From the NCBI GenBank assembly GCA_003550325.1, contig QKWP01000127.1, positions 241,125 to 305,124 on the forward strand: DNA of 64,000 bases. The letters are read 5' to 3'. Shown here piece by piece: positions 22,684 through 33,513 of the stretch. The DNA is from Gigaspora rosea (Eukaryota; Glomeromycota; Glomeromycetes; Diversisporales; Gigasporaceae). The stretch's first letter is position 1; each line of letters starts with the position of its first letter. The notes below the pieces were generated by a model, which saw nothing but the letters and a program-made list of their open reading frames with translations, searched no databases and was not told where the DNA came from. A program made the translations under genes and the position numbers.

Positions 22684-23204
22684 GGGATTTTTTTCCTTGG
22701 AAGCACTTAAATAATGCGCCACCTCCTTTTCGTAATGCCCTTACCACTTTTTAACTGTGCTTCCGTAAAACTTGTTTGTATATATCACACAAATGTGCAT
22801 TTTATGTATTCGTGATACCAACAACCATGACCACTTTTCTTACAGGTATGTAACGTAAAAACTTTTATTTTAAATATTTGATTAGCGAATGTTTTTTGCA
22901 CTCACTATCAGCATATTAGATTCAAGAATACTTTCAAGTCCTTAATTTCTTACAAATTTTTTAGTTTTCATACTTGAATAATCATGCAAATGCTTAATTA
23001 GCAAATGTTCTTTGTGCTCATGTGGTCATTACTGCTATGTTAACATAAATAAATAGAATAAGAACTATTGTATAATGGTAAATATTTAATTGCTTATTTT
23101 CAATACTTCGATTTGAAGCAATGTATAAATAAAATTTATTATTTCATCATTCATTAACAAAAAAAGGCTATAAAAAAGAAACTTTTGCAGCAAAAAAATG
23201 TATT
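22684..23204. other. Intergenic, 3' flank of the USP7-like gene
   Basis: No gene. On the minus strand an AATAAA polyadenylation hexamer lies at 23135-23140, about 65 bases past the stop codon of the USP7-like gene, which is a plausible position. Confidence 0.5.
23135..23140 (-). promoter_or_regulatory. Candidate polyadenylation signal AATAAA
   Basis: Canonical hexamer downstream of the stop of the 23205-28729 gene. AT-rich context makes chance matches common, so support is modest. Confidence 0.35.
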
Positions 23205-26200
23205 CTATTCCTCTATATAAACTGCTTTCCCATCATCGCCCACTATTCCTATACGTTCTGTTTTGCACACATAGTCAAGACCTAGATATTTATCAGATGT
23301 CCAATTATGGTCCGATAAAATAGCATCTATATATATTTATAAATTTATGTAAAAATAAATGATGATAATTATCTTAAATTAGAAAAAAAATTGATATGAA
23401 TGCACATACCACTGTAAAGTATGTATTTAAATTCAATACATGGGTTCTCTTGTACAATAGCAATTTTTACTTCTGCAAAATCTTTTTCATTCATTCCTAA
23501 ACGTGCCTGAAGACGCAACTTGGTTGCTGAAAAAATCTCTCCCTGTTTATACAAAAGAGAATGTGAAACGAGTAAATTATATGAAAAGCAACATATATAT
23601 TCAGAGATACTAACAGCTTTAATAACAAATTTAAACGGAATTCCATGTGTGTGTGAAGGGTTCTTAGTAAAATGATACACTTGAATAACTTTATCATTGA
23701 TATCTCGTTCAACTTCATCTTGATTAATTTCCTAAATAAGAATTAATTTATTCTCAAAAATAATAGAAACCAAAGAATTCAAAAGCCAAAAGAACAAACC
23801 TCTGCATATAATATTGAGTCTTCCTGTATTTTAGCTATTGGATCATCACTTTTAGATTCTTTAAATTTTTGCAATTTGTAACTTCAAACAGCCTGATTCT
23901 ATTGGTAGGTAATGGCAATGACAAATTTAGTAAAATTTCTCTTAAAACATCATCAATTAAAGAATTTTTTGGAAGAAGTATACTAATCACATCCTTTAAA
24001 AAAAGTAAATTTTGAAAAAAAGTAAATTTAATAAATAAATCAACTAATAAATATATTAATCAGGATATTTGTCATTCTATTTACCACTTCCTTTAAAGTT
24101 GCACCAAGCCAAAACACTCTAAAGAATTTTTTAGTTTCTAATTCTACAATGCTAAAGTCTAATATCTCATAATATAAAATGTTCGCTGAGGCAGGTAAAG
24201 ATTGATATCTTTTTGGAAGCATTGATTCTAATTTTCTATTAGTTTCTCTTTTGATCACGAAACTAAGTGTGCCGAATGTTATATGTGCTGATGTAAATTG
24301 TAATTTCAAAGGATCTGTACTTAAATATGTAGCAACGTGACTAGCAACCTATTTATGGAAATGTATGTCATTTTTGAAGGAAATAATTTAATCACTGTAT
24401 TCCCCAAGCATAAGCACTGACTAATGCAAATTTTAATAACCAAAAAATTCTCAAGATTTAGTAATCAGATATGCGTATGTATCATTTGTGTTGACTTCAA
24501 ATTCAAATTTGATCACCAAATCCTGAGAATCTAGTTATTAAAATTATACAAAATGTACGAAAAGGGGTCTTAGTCTTGGAGGAGTACAGTATTACACTTT
24601 GCCCAATAGAATCGTAAAAATTACTTAAACATACAACTTCATATGTATATTCCTTGTCTAGGGCTAACTCAAATTCAGGTTGCTGTCTCCCATCTTTAAA
24701 TTTTGGCTTAAATCGAACAATAATACGTGTAGATAATGACTCATAGAATGTAGGAATATCATGAACACGACCTTCCCTGTTTCTAAAAAATTTTTTAAAA
24801 AAAAAAATTAATAAACGAAAAAAAGAAGCAAACTTTGGTGGATAAATAGTTTACATTTCTGCTAGATCCTTTTGGAAGCAAATGATATCACCATTTCGTA
24901 AATTATTTAATTCTTCGATCAAGACAGATCCTTCTTCCTATATTTAGCAAAAATATTATAAATTATAAAAATGAATGTATGCTCAAAAAAAAATTTTTTT
25001 AAAAAAATATAAATAATAAAAATAAGCTTGCATTATATATCCTCAAAGGTGTGTGTGGTGGAAGCTCTTTTTTCTCACAAAGAATTGGAATAATACTGTC
25101 AATATTATCTTGCTTTTGAATATATATATGGCCAAGTCCTCTGTTACAAAGATGTAAAGATTAATTTCTATAACTAATAAAACCAATTTAAATTAATGAA
25201 ACATACTCTAAATACTGTGCGTTGGGATCAAAATACTTGATGAAAACCATTACATTGGTATCTCCAACTGGAAACCATGTCTACATGTAAAAAATAAACG
25301 AAAATGAAAATAATATGCTTGGTAGTATGTATGATAATTTAAATAATTTATTAAAATAATTACCTCATCATTTATTGGTTCATGTGCAATTTCCAGATAC
25401 AACTTCATTTCATTTTGTCCAAAACCCATTTGTGTGTAAATTTCACCCATTGCTATTTGTCACAAAAGTTAAAATTCATAACTGATCAAATAGAATCAAT
25501 GAAATCAAATTAACGAATCACTTACATAGGTTAATATAATTGTCTGTAATTAGTTTAATGTTATTATTTGCAAGTTCCCAAAATCTAATTTGTTCAGTTA
25601 GTATCTCAAGACTGGTTGCGATTTTATCTTTAAATTCTCTATATGTCTCAATTTTTAAAATTTTGAATTGTGGAACTTCAGATAACGGATATTGTGAATT
25701 GTTAAAATTAGCGATACCGTAACCCTGGTGGAGATTTAAGATTTTAGGAGTTACGACCTAATGATAAAGTTTAAATTTATTGGAAATTTTAGATTTATCG
25801 GAAATTTAATCTTAATCATTATTTTTCAATTAGCGAATTACCTTGACACATAAATGCGACTCTTGCTCTTCTAATTCTTTTATTTTTTGCCAATCCAGGC
25901 GTCTTTCTATTAAAAATAAATAGATAAAATTTACCATGGAAAAATCCAAATTACAATTTGCTATAAGAATACTCACTCAAATGTTCCGGTATATCCTCAG
26001 GCAGCATTGGAGATAATACATTGTAGATATCAGATTCGCGAATATATACTAATACATACGCACTTGATAATTCGATATCATCACCATAACTACTTTCAAG
26101 TACCTCTTTATCTGTCACAGGTACAACTCTATCATCATTAAATTTTAACCTGTTATTATGACCAATGTTAATCATCTGGCTATTACAATATTTTACGATC

Positions 26201-28729
26201 TAAAAATTTAAGAAATCAAGAAATTAAACCATTTGCCGTTCTTTGTTGGTTTTATTAGAGCATGATAATGGCCTCCATAATCGTAACCACTATGAACAAG
26301 CACTCTGAAAATAATATAGAGTATGAGCTTATAATCTACTATAAACAATAACATAAAACAAGTCTCAAGCTACAAACCCATAAAGTATATATTTGTGCGG
26401 TTTTGACATATCCGCTTCTGGTGATAAATATTTTTGTAAATCAATTTCCATGGGAAATTCATAACGATCATTTATCTAAACAATTTTTTCATAAAACAAT
26501 GATTTAATTACGAATTAATATTCCTGAAACTAATTTCAGATAGATTTTGTTCAAGTCAAATGTATAGCTAAGAATCACTAAATTTCAATCTTATATATAA
26601 CACTGGTAATAATTAAATTATATCAGATAAAATATCGATGCAGATACGTACGTACCTTATAAACAGTGGCGATTTGTGCTTCGTATTCAACCCGTTTTAA
26701 TTGCAAATGTAATACGGGTGGGAAACTTTCAAAAATTACTCTTTTCGTCGCATCCTATAAATTACAATATATGTTGATTACTTGTATCAATTTTGACATA
26801 TTTCAATAGCAACAAAATCCTACTTACTTGCAGGCCATAGACTCCGGCAAAGTACTTATTATCTCCTTTTAACGTTTCATCTTTTATATAATCCATGAAA
26901 GAATCATCCAAAGTCTTGCATCCTTTTACGTTAAGTTGAATATCTTTTATGATATAATTAAATGTAAATAACTTTAAAAATAGTAAATCTATTCAAAGAT
27001 AATATATTCATTGTTACCATAATAATCTTCAACACATGAAGACTCATAGTCTACGTCAATGCATTTAATGTAACTCTTTATTTTTCCTACAAAGAGTTTT
27101 GAAGTATCTTTTGTATTCTATAATTTATAGTGAATTAGTCAATCTGCAAACGATTTTTTTGTTATGATGTATCTGCTTTTTGTTTTTCTAAGGACATTTA
27201 TTGTTTTTTTAATTGGAAGTTCAGATATAGCAACCAATGAAATTGTCAAAGTAATGTGAATTTTCTGACTGTTACATCTGAAATTGTTTTAATTAAACAG
27301 AAATCTCCGACTGTCTACGTAAATTTTGTCTATGAGACTAGAATGTATTATATCGCAAACTAAATCAGGTAAATCATATTATATAATCTACCTATTGCTG
27401 ACAACCATAATATGCTAAAATATGCTATTTTTGTCTCATGGAGGTCTATATAATACGGTATTTCGTGATGTGTAAAGTGTATGCTAGTTTATGTACTCAA
27501 TTCAGTAAATAACAAGCTCACCTTCATTTTACTTTCTAAATTGTTCCGTAGCAAATTGTAAAATTCATGAGCATCATGTTGCATGAAAGTGTTTATTGAA
27601 TCCCATCCAAAAGATTTCATTAATTCTTTTGTTCCAACTGAAGTATCTGACATTTGCATTTGATAAAAAATCTTTTGCATGGCAAATGAAACACTTTTAT
27701 CTTGTACGTCATTCTCCGTAGGAATCTGATACACTGCCTATAATCAAAATACGAATGTTATAAGACTTAAAATTAATGTAATTTAAAGCTTAATAAATTC
27801 TACTGACCTTACGAAAATAGGTTAAGCTGAATAATAATTGTAGAGTAGCATTCAGATAACCAGTCGTTCCCTCATTCTTTAGAGTAATATAACCGGTTGC
27901 TTTTTTTGAATCATAACTATATGAAGAGGTTTACAGGTTAAAGATCAAATTTAAGCTTAAAATGTAAGTGAAAAAAAGCAAAATACTTTGTAAAATTATG
28001 CCAGAGGAAGCCAGTTGGATCCTTAGTAATACGAACAAAGGCAGTAATATTACAAGAATCATTTTCAATTAAAGAACGAGTTTGATTTCCTAGTGGAACA
28101 AACAAATTACGATGTTGGCAAAATCGTGGAAATCCCCAATTTGATGATTCAGCTGTAAAACGATGATATGCGCCTATAAACAAAAAATAATATTAGCGGA
28201 AAGGATATAGATGGTATAGTTCACATACTTACCATGACAAACATATTTCGTTGGTTCTTCAGGATTCCATAAGGCCAAAGCAAACTGTGCACAAGAGTGC
28301 GATGATTCTCTATACCAATCGTCGTCAAACAGTAGAAAAATTGAAACAACATCGTTATCGGTATATCCAAGAGGATAAAGCCAAATGCGCCTAAAGTTAA
28401 AGCTCCCAATTTAGAACATCTGATAATATGAGTTTGTGTAAATTACATGTAAATAAACCTACCATCTCCAACCACCAGCAAGAAATATGGGACTAGTCAT
28501 ATCCCCTCTCAAATTTCTCCAATCGGTGATATTCCATGTATAATATTGAAAATCTTCAATCTCGTAATCTAGATTTGGCATTTTATTATTCGCAAAATTT
28601 TCATCTATATATACAGATATATGAATATAAATTTAGTAATACAGAATTTTATCAAGATTTTGGATAGTCATAAATGTTCAATTACATAGATTTAAATAAC
28701 ATACAATCTGTAACAGCTAATCTAGACAT
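23205..28729 (-). CDS. USP7/HAUSP-like protein lacking the catalytic cysteine (24 exons)
   Basis: Ubiquitin-specific protease family member with the full USP7 layout: N-terminal MATH domain (exons 2-4), USP catalytic core (exons 5-12) and USP7-type C-terminal ubiquitin-like domains ending in a GIPF...GE-type block. Exons, 5' to 3': 28729-28705, 28604-28463, 28390-28233, 28173-27987, 27916-27808, 27737-27522, 27117-27018, 26943-26828, 26754-26656, 26475-26378, 26304-26230, 26149-25977, 25906-25842, 25757-25526, 25452-25364, 25280-25207, 25140-25032, 24937-24855, 24782-24635, 24348-24085, 23993-23800, 23731-23615, 23542-23410, 23326-23205. All phases agree except one missing base in exon 21, at the T run 23866-23870. 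Length is about 1,042 residues, near human USP7. The Cys box reads LKNEGTTGYLNA, with Gly (GGT, 27859-27861) for the nucleophile; the His box GGHYHA is kept, and the third triad residue is Asn (KFNDD), as in USP2. Intron 17 is probably GC-AG. I infer a non-catalytic ubiquitin-binding protein or a young pseudogene. Confidence 0.85.
24395..24590. mobile_element. MITE in intron 19 of the USP7-like gene
   Basis: Inverted ends ACTGTATTCC and, read inward from the right, ACTGTACTCC lead to longer arms with ATTTTAATAACC...TTCTCAAGATTTAGTAATCA against their complement. At about 195 bp it accounts for this intron (286 nt) being much longer than its neighbours (60-90 nt). It lies wholly inside the intron. 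Confidence 0.7.
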
Positions 28730-29455
28730 TTTCTATATAAAATATATATAAATAATTATTAGGAAAAACTTTAAGATTTGTACGCATGTAAAATTTATTA
28801 AATTTATTCTTATGATAATTACCAAAGTTTAAACTGGTAATGTGCTTTATTTATACTAATTTTTCCTCAAAGTTTTCAAAGTTCACTAATCGGAGTAACT
28901 TCAATGTTTGATAGCCTTAGTGGCACGTATGTACATACGCCGATTAGTGAATTTTTGATATTAGTATTGTACGTACGAAGCAGGACTGATACCAGGGCTG
29001 ATGGATTTCGGGCAATAGGTCACACTACTAGCAGACACACTAACACTACTCAAAAATACTACACACTAAACACAAGCTAACTATAGCTTAATAACGGCAG
29101 GCTACGATCGCGTTGTGGTGAAATTTGGCCGATTAGATTTCTATATTACGTCACGAGGTTCGAATCACGGGATTAGGTTATTAATCTCTAATACTGTAAT
29201 ACGAATTTGACTTATCGAGGGGTATCGGTTTATAACACTAACACTAATATATTTTATTTAACTCATACTATAAATCGGGGTAAGCATCTAATTTGATGTT
29301 GCCGCTTTTATATAATTTTTGCAGACTAAAAATCGATGCAATAAATTTTATTCAAGTTTTTTGATTCAATTGTCTCGATTAATTCTTTTAATCCATTCAT
29401 TCGATTTTGTAGATTTCTTCGATTCTTCAATAAGATCATAAAAAAATTAACTAAA
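28730..29455. promoter_or_regulatory. 5' flank of the USP7-like gene
   Basis: A ~150-base AT-rich leader is followed by noticeably less AT-biased DNA (about 28960-29240). A 12-bp inverted repeat, TTCACTAATCGG at 28882-28893 and CCGATTAGTGAA at 28940-28951, sits 150-220 bases upstream of the start codon. No TATA box is assignable with confidence in this composition. It may be promoter or a decayed element. Confidence 0.35.
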
Positions 29456-29668
29456 ATGGCAATAATAAACAGAAATCTAAAAATGGAAAAAATAATGATT
29501 GAATTCAGCCCAATATTGGATTGTGCTACGCCGGGTAATTTCGACCGTCAAACATACATACCTACTTATGTTGATATACCGCAGCAGCGAATAAGTCTTT
29601 TCTCTTTATTATTCTTAATTTGGGGTATCATTTTTTTTATTAAAAAGGAAATTTATTGTGACAAGTAG
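29456..29668 (+). CDS. Small hypothetical membrane protein
   Basis: A 70-codon frame with an ATG after an A-rich leader (ACTAAAATGG). The first 45 residues are polar and include FSPILDCATPGNFDRQTYIP; residues about 48-62 form one hydrophobic segment (SLLFLIWGIIFFI), followed by a short basic tail. The composition is more protein-like than most AT-rich frames in the window, and it diverges from the USP7-like gene. No family recognised; it may be a chance frame or one exon of a larger gene. Confidence 0.25.
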   Translation: MAIINRNLKMEKIMIEFSPILDCATPGNFDRQTYIPTYVDIPQQRISLFSLLFLIWGIIFFIKKEIYCDK

Positions 29669-30229
29669 TTCTACATTATAAATGTTGAAAAGGTAGCAAA
29701 AGACATTAGAAATTAATGTGTACTATGTGACCCACCTAATTAATTATATACTTATATATGGCAGTAATTATATTAAAATACGTAATACCATTAAATCTAA
29801 TTATTAAAATACTATATGCGGATCTATTAACACTTGATATTCTTTAAACTTAAAACTTTTTTACCAATTAAATTAACACAAATAAATCATATGGCATGCC
29901 AAGCAAGCATGTACTGTATGTTATAGTCCTAATAATAACTGTTTAAGGCTCAGTTCAAATAATAGTCTTAATGATAGTCCAAATTAAAAACACGGTTTAA
30001 AAAAAGTTTCAGAGCTAATAATCTGATTTATGTAATATACCGGTATTAATTTTATGTATTTTGTTTTGATAAGATTACTAAAATGAAGTGAAATATGCGT
30101 GTTGTGACGGAGTAAAGTCACGCTGATTTTCTTTTTCTATTATTATTCTATCTCGACTGTCACTTTTAGACATCTATTTTTAGTCAATCTGTATATTTAG
30201 CAAGAGTTGACATAGCCACCCAAATATAG
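29669..30229. other. AT-rich intergenic, nothing recognised
   Basis: No coding frames, RNA genes or repeat ends supported. Confidence 0.4.
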
Positions 30230-31490
30230 TAATGTAGTATAGTAAACGAAGATTACCTGTTTCACCCGATTTGAAGAGTTGATAAATTCTATTTATGCGA
30301 TATATCGAATTTATGCGCTTTATGTGATATATCGAACTTATGCGCTATGTACTTGTTATTGGTTAGGTTGTGGATGATAACTGATTTATCGCTAGGTTAC
30401 TATATAAATCACGTGGCTTTGCCACGTCATTTATATTGTTCCATACGAATAATCAGTTTTCATTACAACTTAACTGATAACATTTTTATCCGTAAGGTCC
30501 GACGTAAGCACTGTCGTTTTTCGTATATATTATTTTCGGTCTTTCTAATCATTAGATTCACTTTTACTCTTTTTTTACGTTCGCTTACTTTTCCACTTTC
30601 GCTCATCATTTTTTCATTTAACTTTTTTTTACTTTTTTCCTTAACTTTTCATTAATATGAATTTTATGAGTTACGCAAAAAGAAATAAAATCAGAAAATT
30701 GAGTTATCACATGATTAGAAAGTGATCGAATAATATATACAAAAAACGTCCATTGCGCACATATGACCTGTCGGATAAATGCAATTTATCGGATTTATAA
30801 TATATCCGATTTATTATAGTTATTGTATGGGTTGTAGTGAATAACCCAGTTACACACGGGTTCATATTCCGTGCCGAAGGCACGGGATTTAAATATGAAC
30901 CCGTGTGTGTAACGGGTTATTCCACATACCCATATAATAACTATCTTATTGCACGGTGTCTGACGTAACAATCCCGTGCAATAACCAAACGTAAAAAGCA
31001 CGGGTTGTCACATAAGACCCGTACAATAAATTGAATATATCGGACCTGGTAACTGGTTAGAACAGTATGAGAATAGAATTAGCGCAGTCATTTAAAAAGT
31101 ATAAATACGTTGTCTTCTGTCTTCACAAAAGTGTAGCTTTAGTTGTAGCTTTAGCTTTAGTTGAGCGAAGAAAGCTAGAAGCTCAAAGATAGAGTTCAAT
31201 GGTAGAGTAATAACCTTCGAAATTAGAATAGAAGTGTTATCGTTAGTTTTATAGATAATTAAATAAACTGTATTTAGACCGATAACTTCCCGATAAATGA
31301 AATCGTATATAAAAGCCAAATTCCGTGACCTCATATTAGAGCCTTGCGACATAATCTAGAGCTCTATTTCGACCCTGGTTACTCGGACCAAGTCTATCCA
31401 CGCCTCAATCGAAGCCTTACCGTTATTAGGGTTGAGTTAGAGTCATTTAGATGATTTTAGTTAGTTAGCAGTAGAGTCTCGTGATGACTA
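30230..31490 (+). repeat. Long dispersed repeat E, copy 1 (possible solo LTR)
   Basis: Shared with 50905-51885 from TAGTATAGTAAACGAAGATT through TTAGGGTTGAGTTAGAG. It holds a TATA-like AGTATAAATACG at about 31099 and AATAAA at about 31262, plus ATATCGAACTTATGCGC direct repeats near its start and two hairpins (30404-30430 and 30816-30944). The promoter-to-AATAAA order suggests an LTR, but clear TG...CA ends and target duplications were not found. Any small frames here are incidental. Confidence 0.5.
30816..30944. repeat. 129-bp palindrome with CCGTGCC-GAA-GGCACGG tip
   Basis: Arms beginning ATAGTTATTGTATGGG pair through ACACACGGGTTCATAT to a tip CCGTGCCGAAGGCACGG. Two further, shorter stems follow at once (TTGCACGG ... 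CCGTGCAA, 30955-30984). GC content is well above the surroundings. It is absent from the 51 kb copy of repeat E, so it is either a separate insertion or was lost there. Confidence 0.75.
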
Positions 31491-32139
31491 TTACGAAGGG
31501 CATTATTACCCCTCACAGTGTGCATGAAATTTTTATCGCGCCAAGAACCCTACGCTTGCGACTTAATTTAGACCTCCAAAATGCGGCGGATAGATGGGTG
31601 GTAGGATTTGTACCCTTCTGAATTCTGCATCTTAGAATTTGTAGAGATTATGTCATCATTTTGCGTGAGAATGCCTACATTCATTGTAGCGAAATTCAAA
31701 CCGATATAATTGCTACAATTATTGGATTTAAATGTTTTCTAGAAGTGTTTATGTCATAAGCAGTGAAATTTAACTGAATTTAAATTTACTATAATTTTAG
31801 GTATAAGCTAAATAAGACAATTTTCTACCCTAAAAATATTAATTTTTTCCAAATTTGATTACATTAGTAACAAACAACGAGCTTATGGAATAAATGCCTT
31901 CCACAGATTTTAATAATAATATTTAGAGAGTGGAATCAATGAAAAATTTTGAGCATCGAGACAAGCTTTCATTCATAGATCTTTTAGTTAGGCCATCATT
32001 GAGTAACTTTTTATTTTGATAATAATAATATTTTGATGTATCATAGATAACAAAAAAATAATAATAATAATAAATAAAAGAAAAAAGCAATAAATTTTTT
32101 ATTAATATTTAGCATTTAGGATTCACCTCCATTGCCTGA
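31491..32139. other. Intergenic, no gene seen
   Basis: The first 200 bases are less AT-rich, without a long frame. An ATAATAATA microsatellite lies at about 32050-32075. Confidence 0.4.
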
Positions 32140-32149
32140 GTATACAATA

Positions 32150-32970
32150 CTGTTTGGATGCTTTCAAATGCGAATTCTACAATTCCAAATACAAGTAATT
32201 GGATATTAGCGACAACTATTGCTCCGAAATTTGTTCTTGGTATCTAGCTCTTTTTTTTATATTTTTAAGATATTTCAAGAAAAGTATCATATATTCAAAT
32301 TTCTGATAACTTCTATAGATTATGTTTTGAATATATCATTTTAATATATCATTTTCTAATGTAATGGACACTTCTTTGACCAACGAACGGGTAATCAACA
32401 TACCATTTTATAGTCAAATTGTATTATCAGTAAGAAATATTTCGATATATCAAGACATTGGCGCAGATCTTATACTGAGAATAATAGTAACAATTTTAAT
32501 ATTTTTATTCAACTTGAAAGTGATTTTGATAACAGCTCTGCTATTTCACTACAGAGCCAATACTACCGGTATGTTGTAATGGATAATAATTTTATTAGAC
32601 TTGCTATATGATGAATCTTTATCAGGTGATAAGTGGAGTTTTACAATATGTGAAAATGATGCAGCAAAGGCCTTGGTAGTTAGTTTATAGTCTATTCACA
32701 AAATAAATTTAATTTTCAAACTGGTAATAAATTGATTTCCTATCATATAATATCCTTTACAATGCCTAATAACAATTAATTTAGGTGCAGACTCACTTAA
32801 ACATGAATAAGTAATTTTATTCTTCAATGGTATTTGAAAATGAAAGATCAGATTATCTCGATCAATTAAGAGATGAACTTGCACATTCAATTCCACTGGT
32901 TCCCTCAAATATGATATCGTTTAAGCAATATCAATGGGACAAATATGTTAACAATTAACAGATTTTATTA
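32150..32970 (+). pseudogene. Decayed host gene of unknown family
   Basis: Several plus-strand stretches in different frames have protein-like composition: TVWMLSNANSTIPNTSNWI near 32150, a stretch with QSQYYRYVVMDNNFIRLAI near 32570, SGDKWSFTICENDAAKAL near 32630, and DQLRDELAHSIPLVPSNM near 32860. Frame changes and stops separate them, so no open gene remains. The family was not recognised and the order is as listed. Confidence 0.4.
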
Positions 32971-33513
32971 AAATATCAAATGCAGTACTACTGGAAACTA
33001 ATAGAATAACAAATCTTATGCATTTAAGTTATTGAAACACTAAACTATTTGATTACAAACAGAGATGTTACAAAGATATCTATATTAGATAGTCGATACT
33101 ATTACAGGGTGATAAGGATAATTTTATTTAATTAATATATATAAAGATAACTTATAAGACAATTGTCAGAGACGTGACTTGGTGATTAAGCACGAATTTA
33201 TAGAAAATTTTATAAAATTTGAAAAAATAATAAGGACTTAAGTCTTTTATTGAAGATGTGTAATCCGAAGATTATTGTTAACAATAGAAAAATCCATCAT
33301 TTATATGGTTTACAAACACCATGGGGATTGAGGGACTTATACTAATTGTTAAGACTTCCTCAATATCTTACGTTCCTTTACCTTACCCGCCATGCCGCGT
33401 TATAAAATGAGTCCTCTCATTAACATTATTACATGGTGTCACAAATCACGATTTGTGACATTAGTAAATTCATTTTTTATTTTTTATTTTTTCCGTTAAA
33501 AATTTTTTTTATA

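Noticed and set aside
30795-31001. 68-codon minus-strand frame
   Set aside because: It lies across the 129-bp palindrome, and its sequence reflects the hairpin arms, not a protein.
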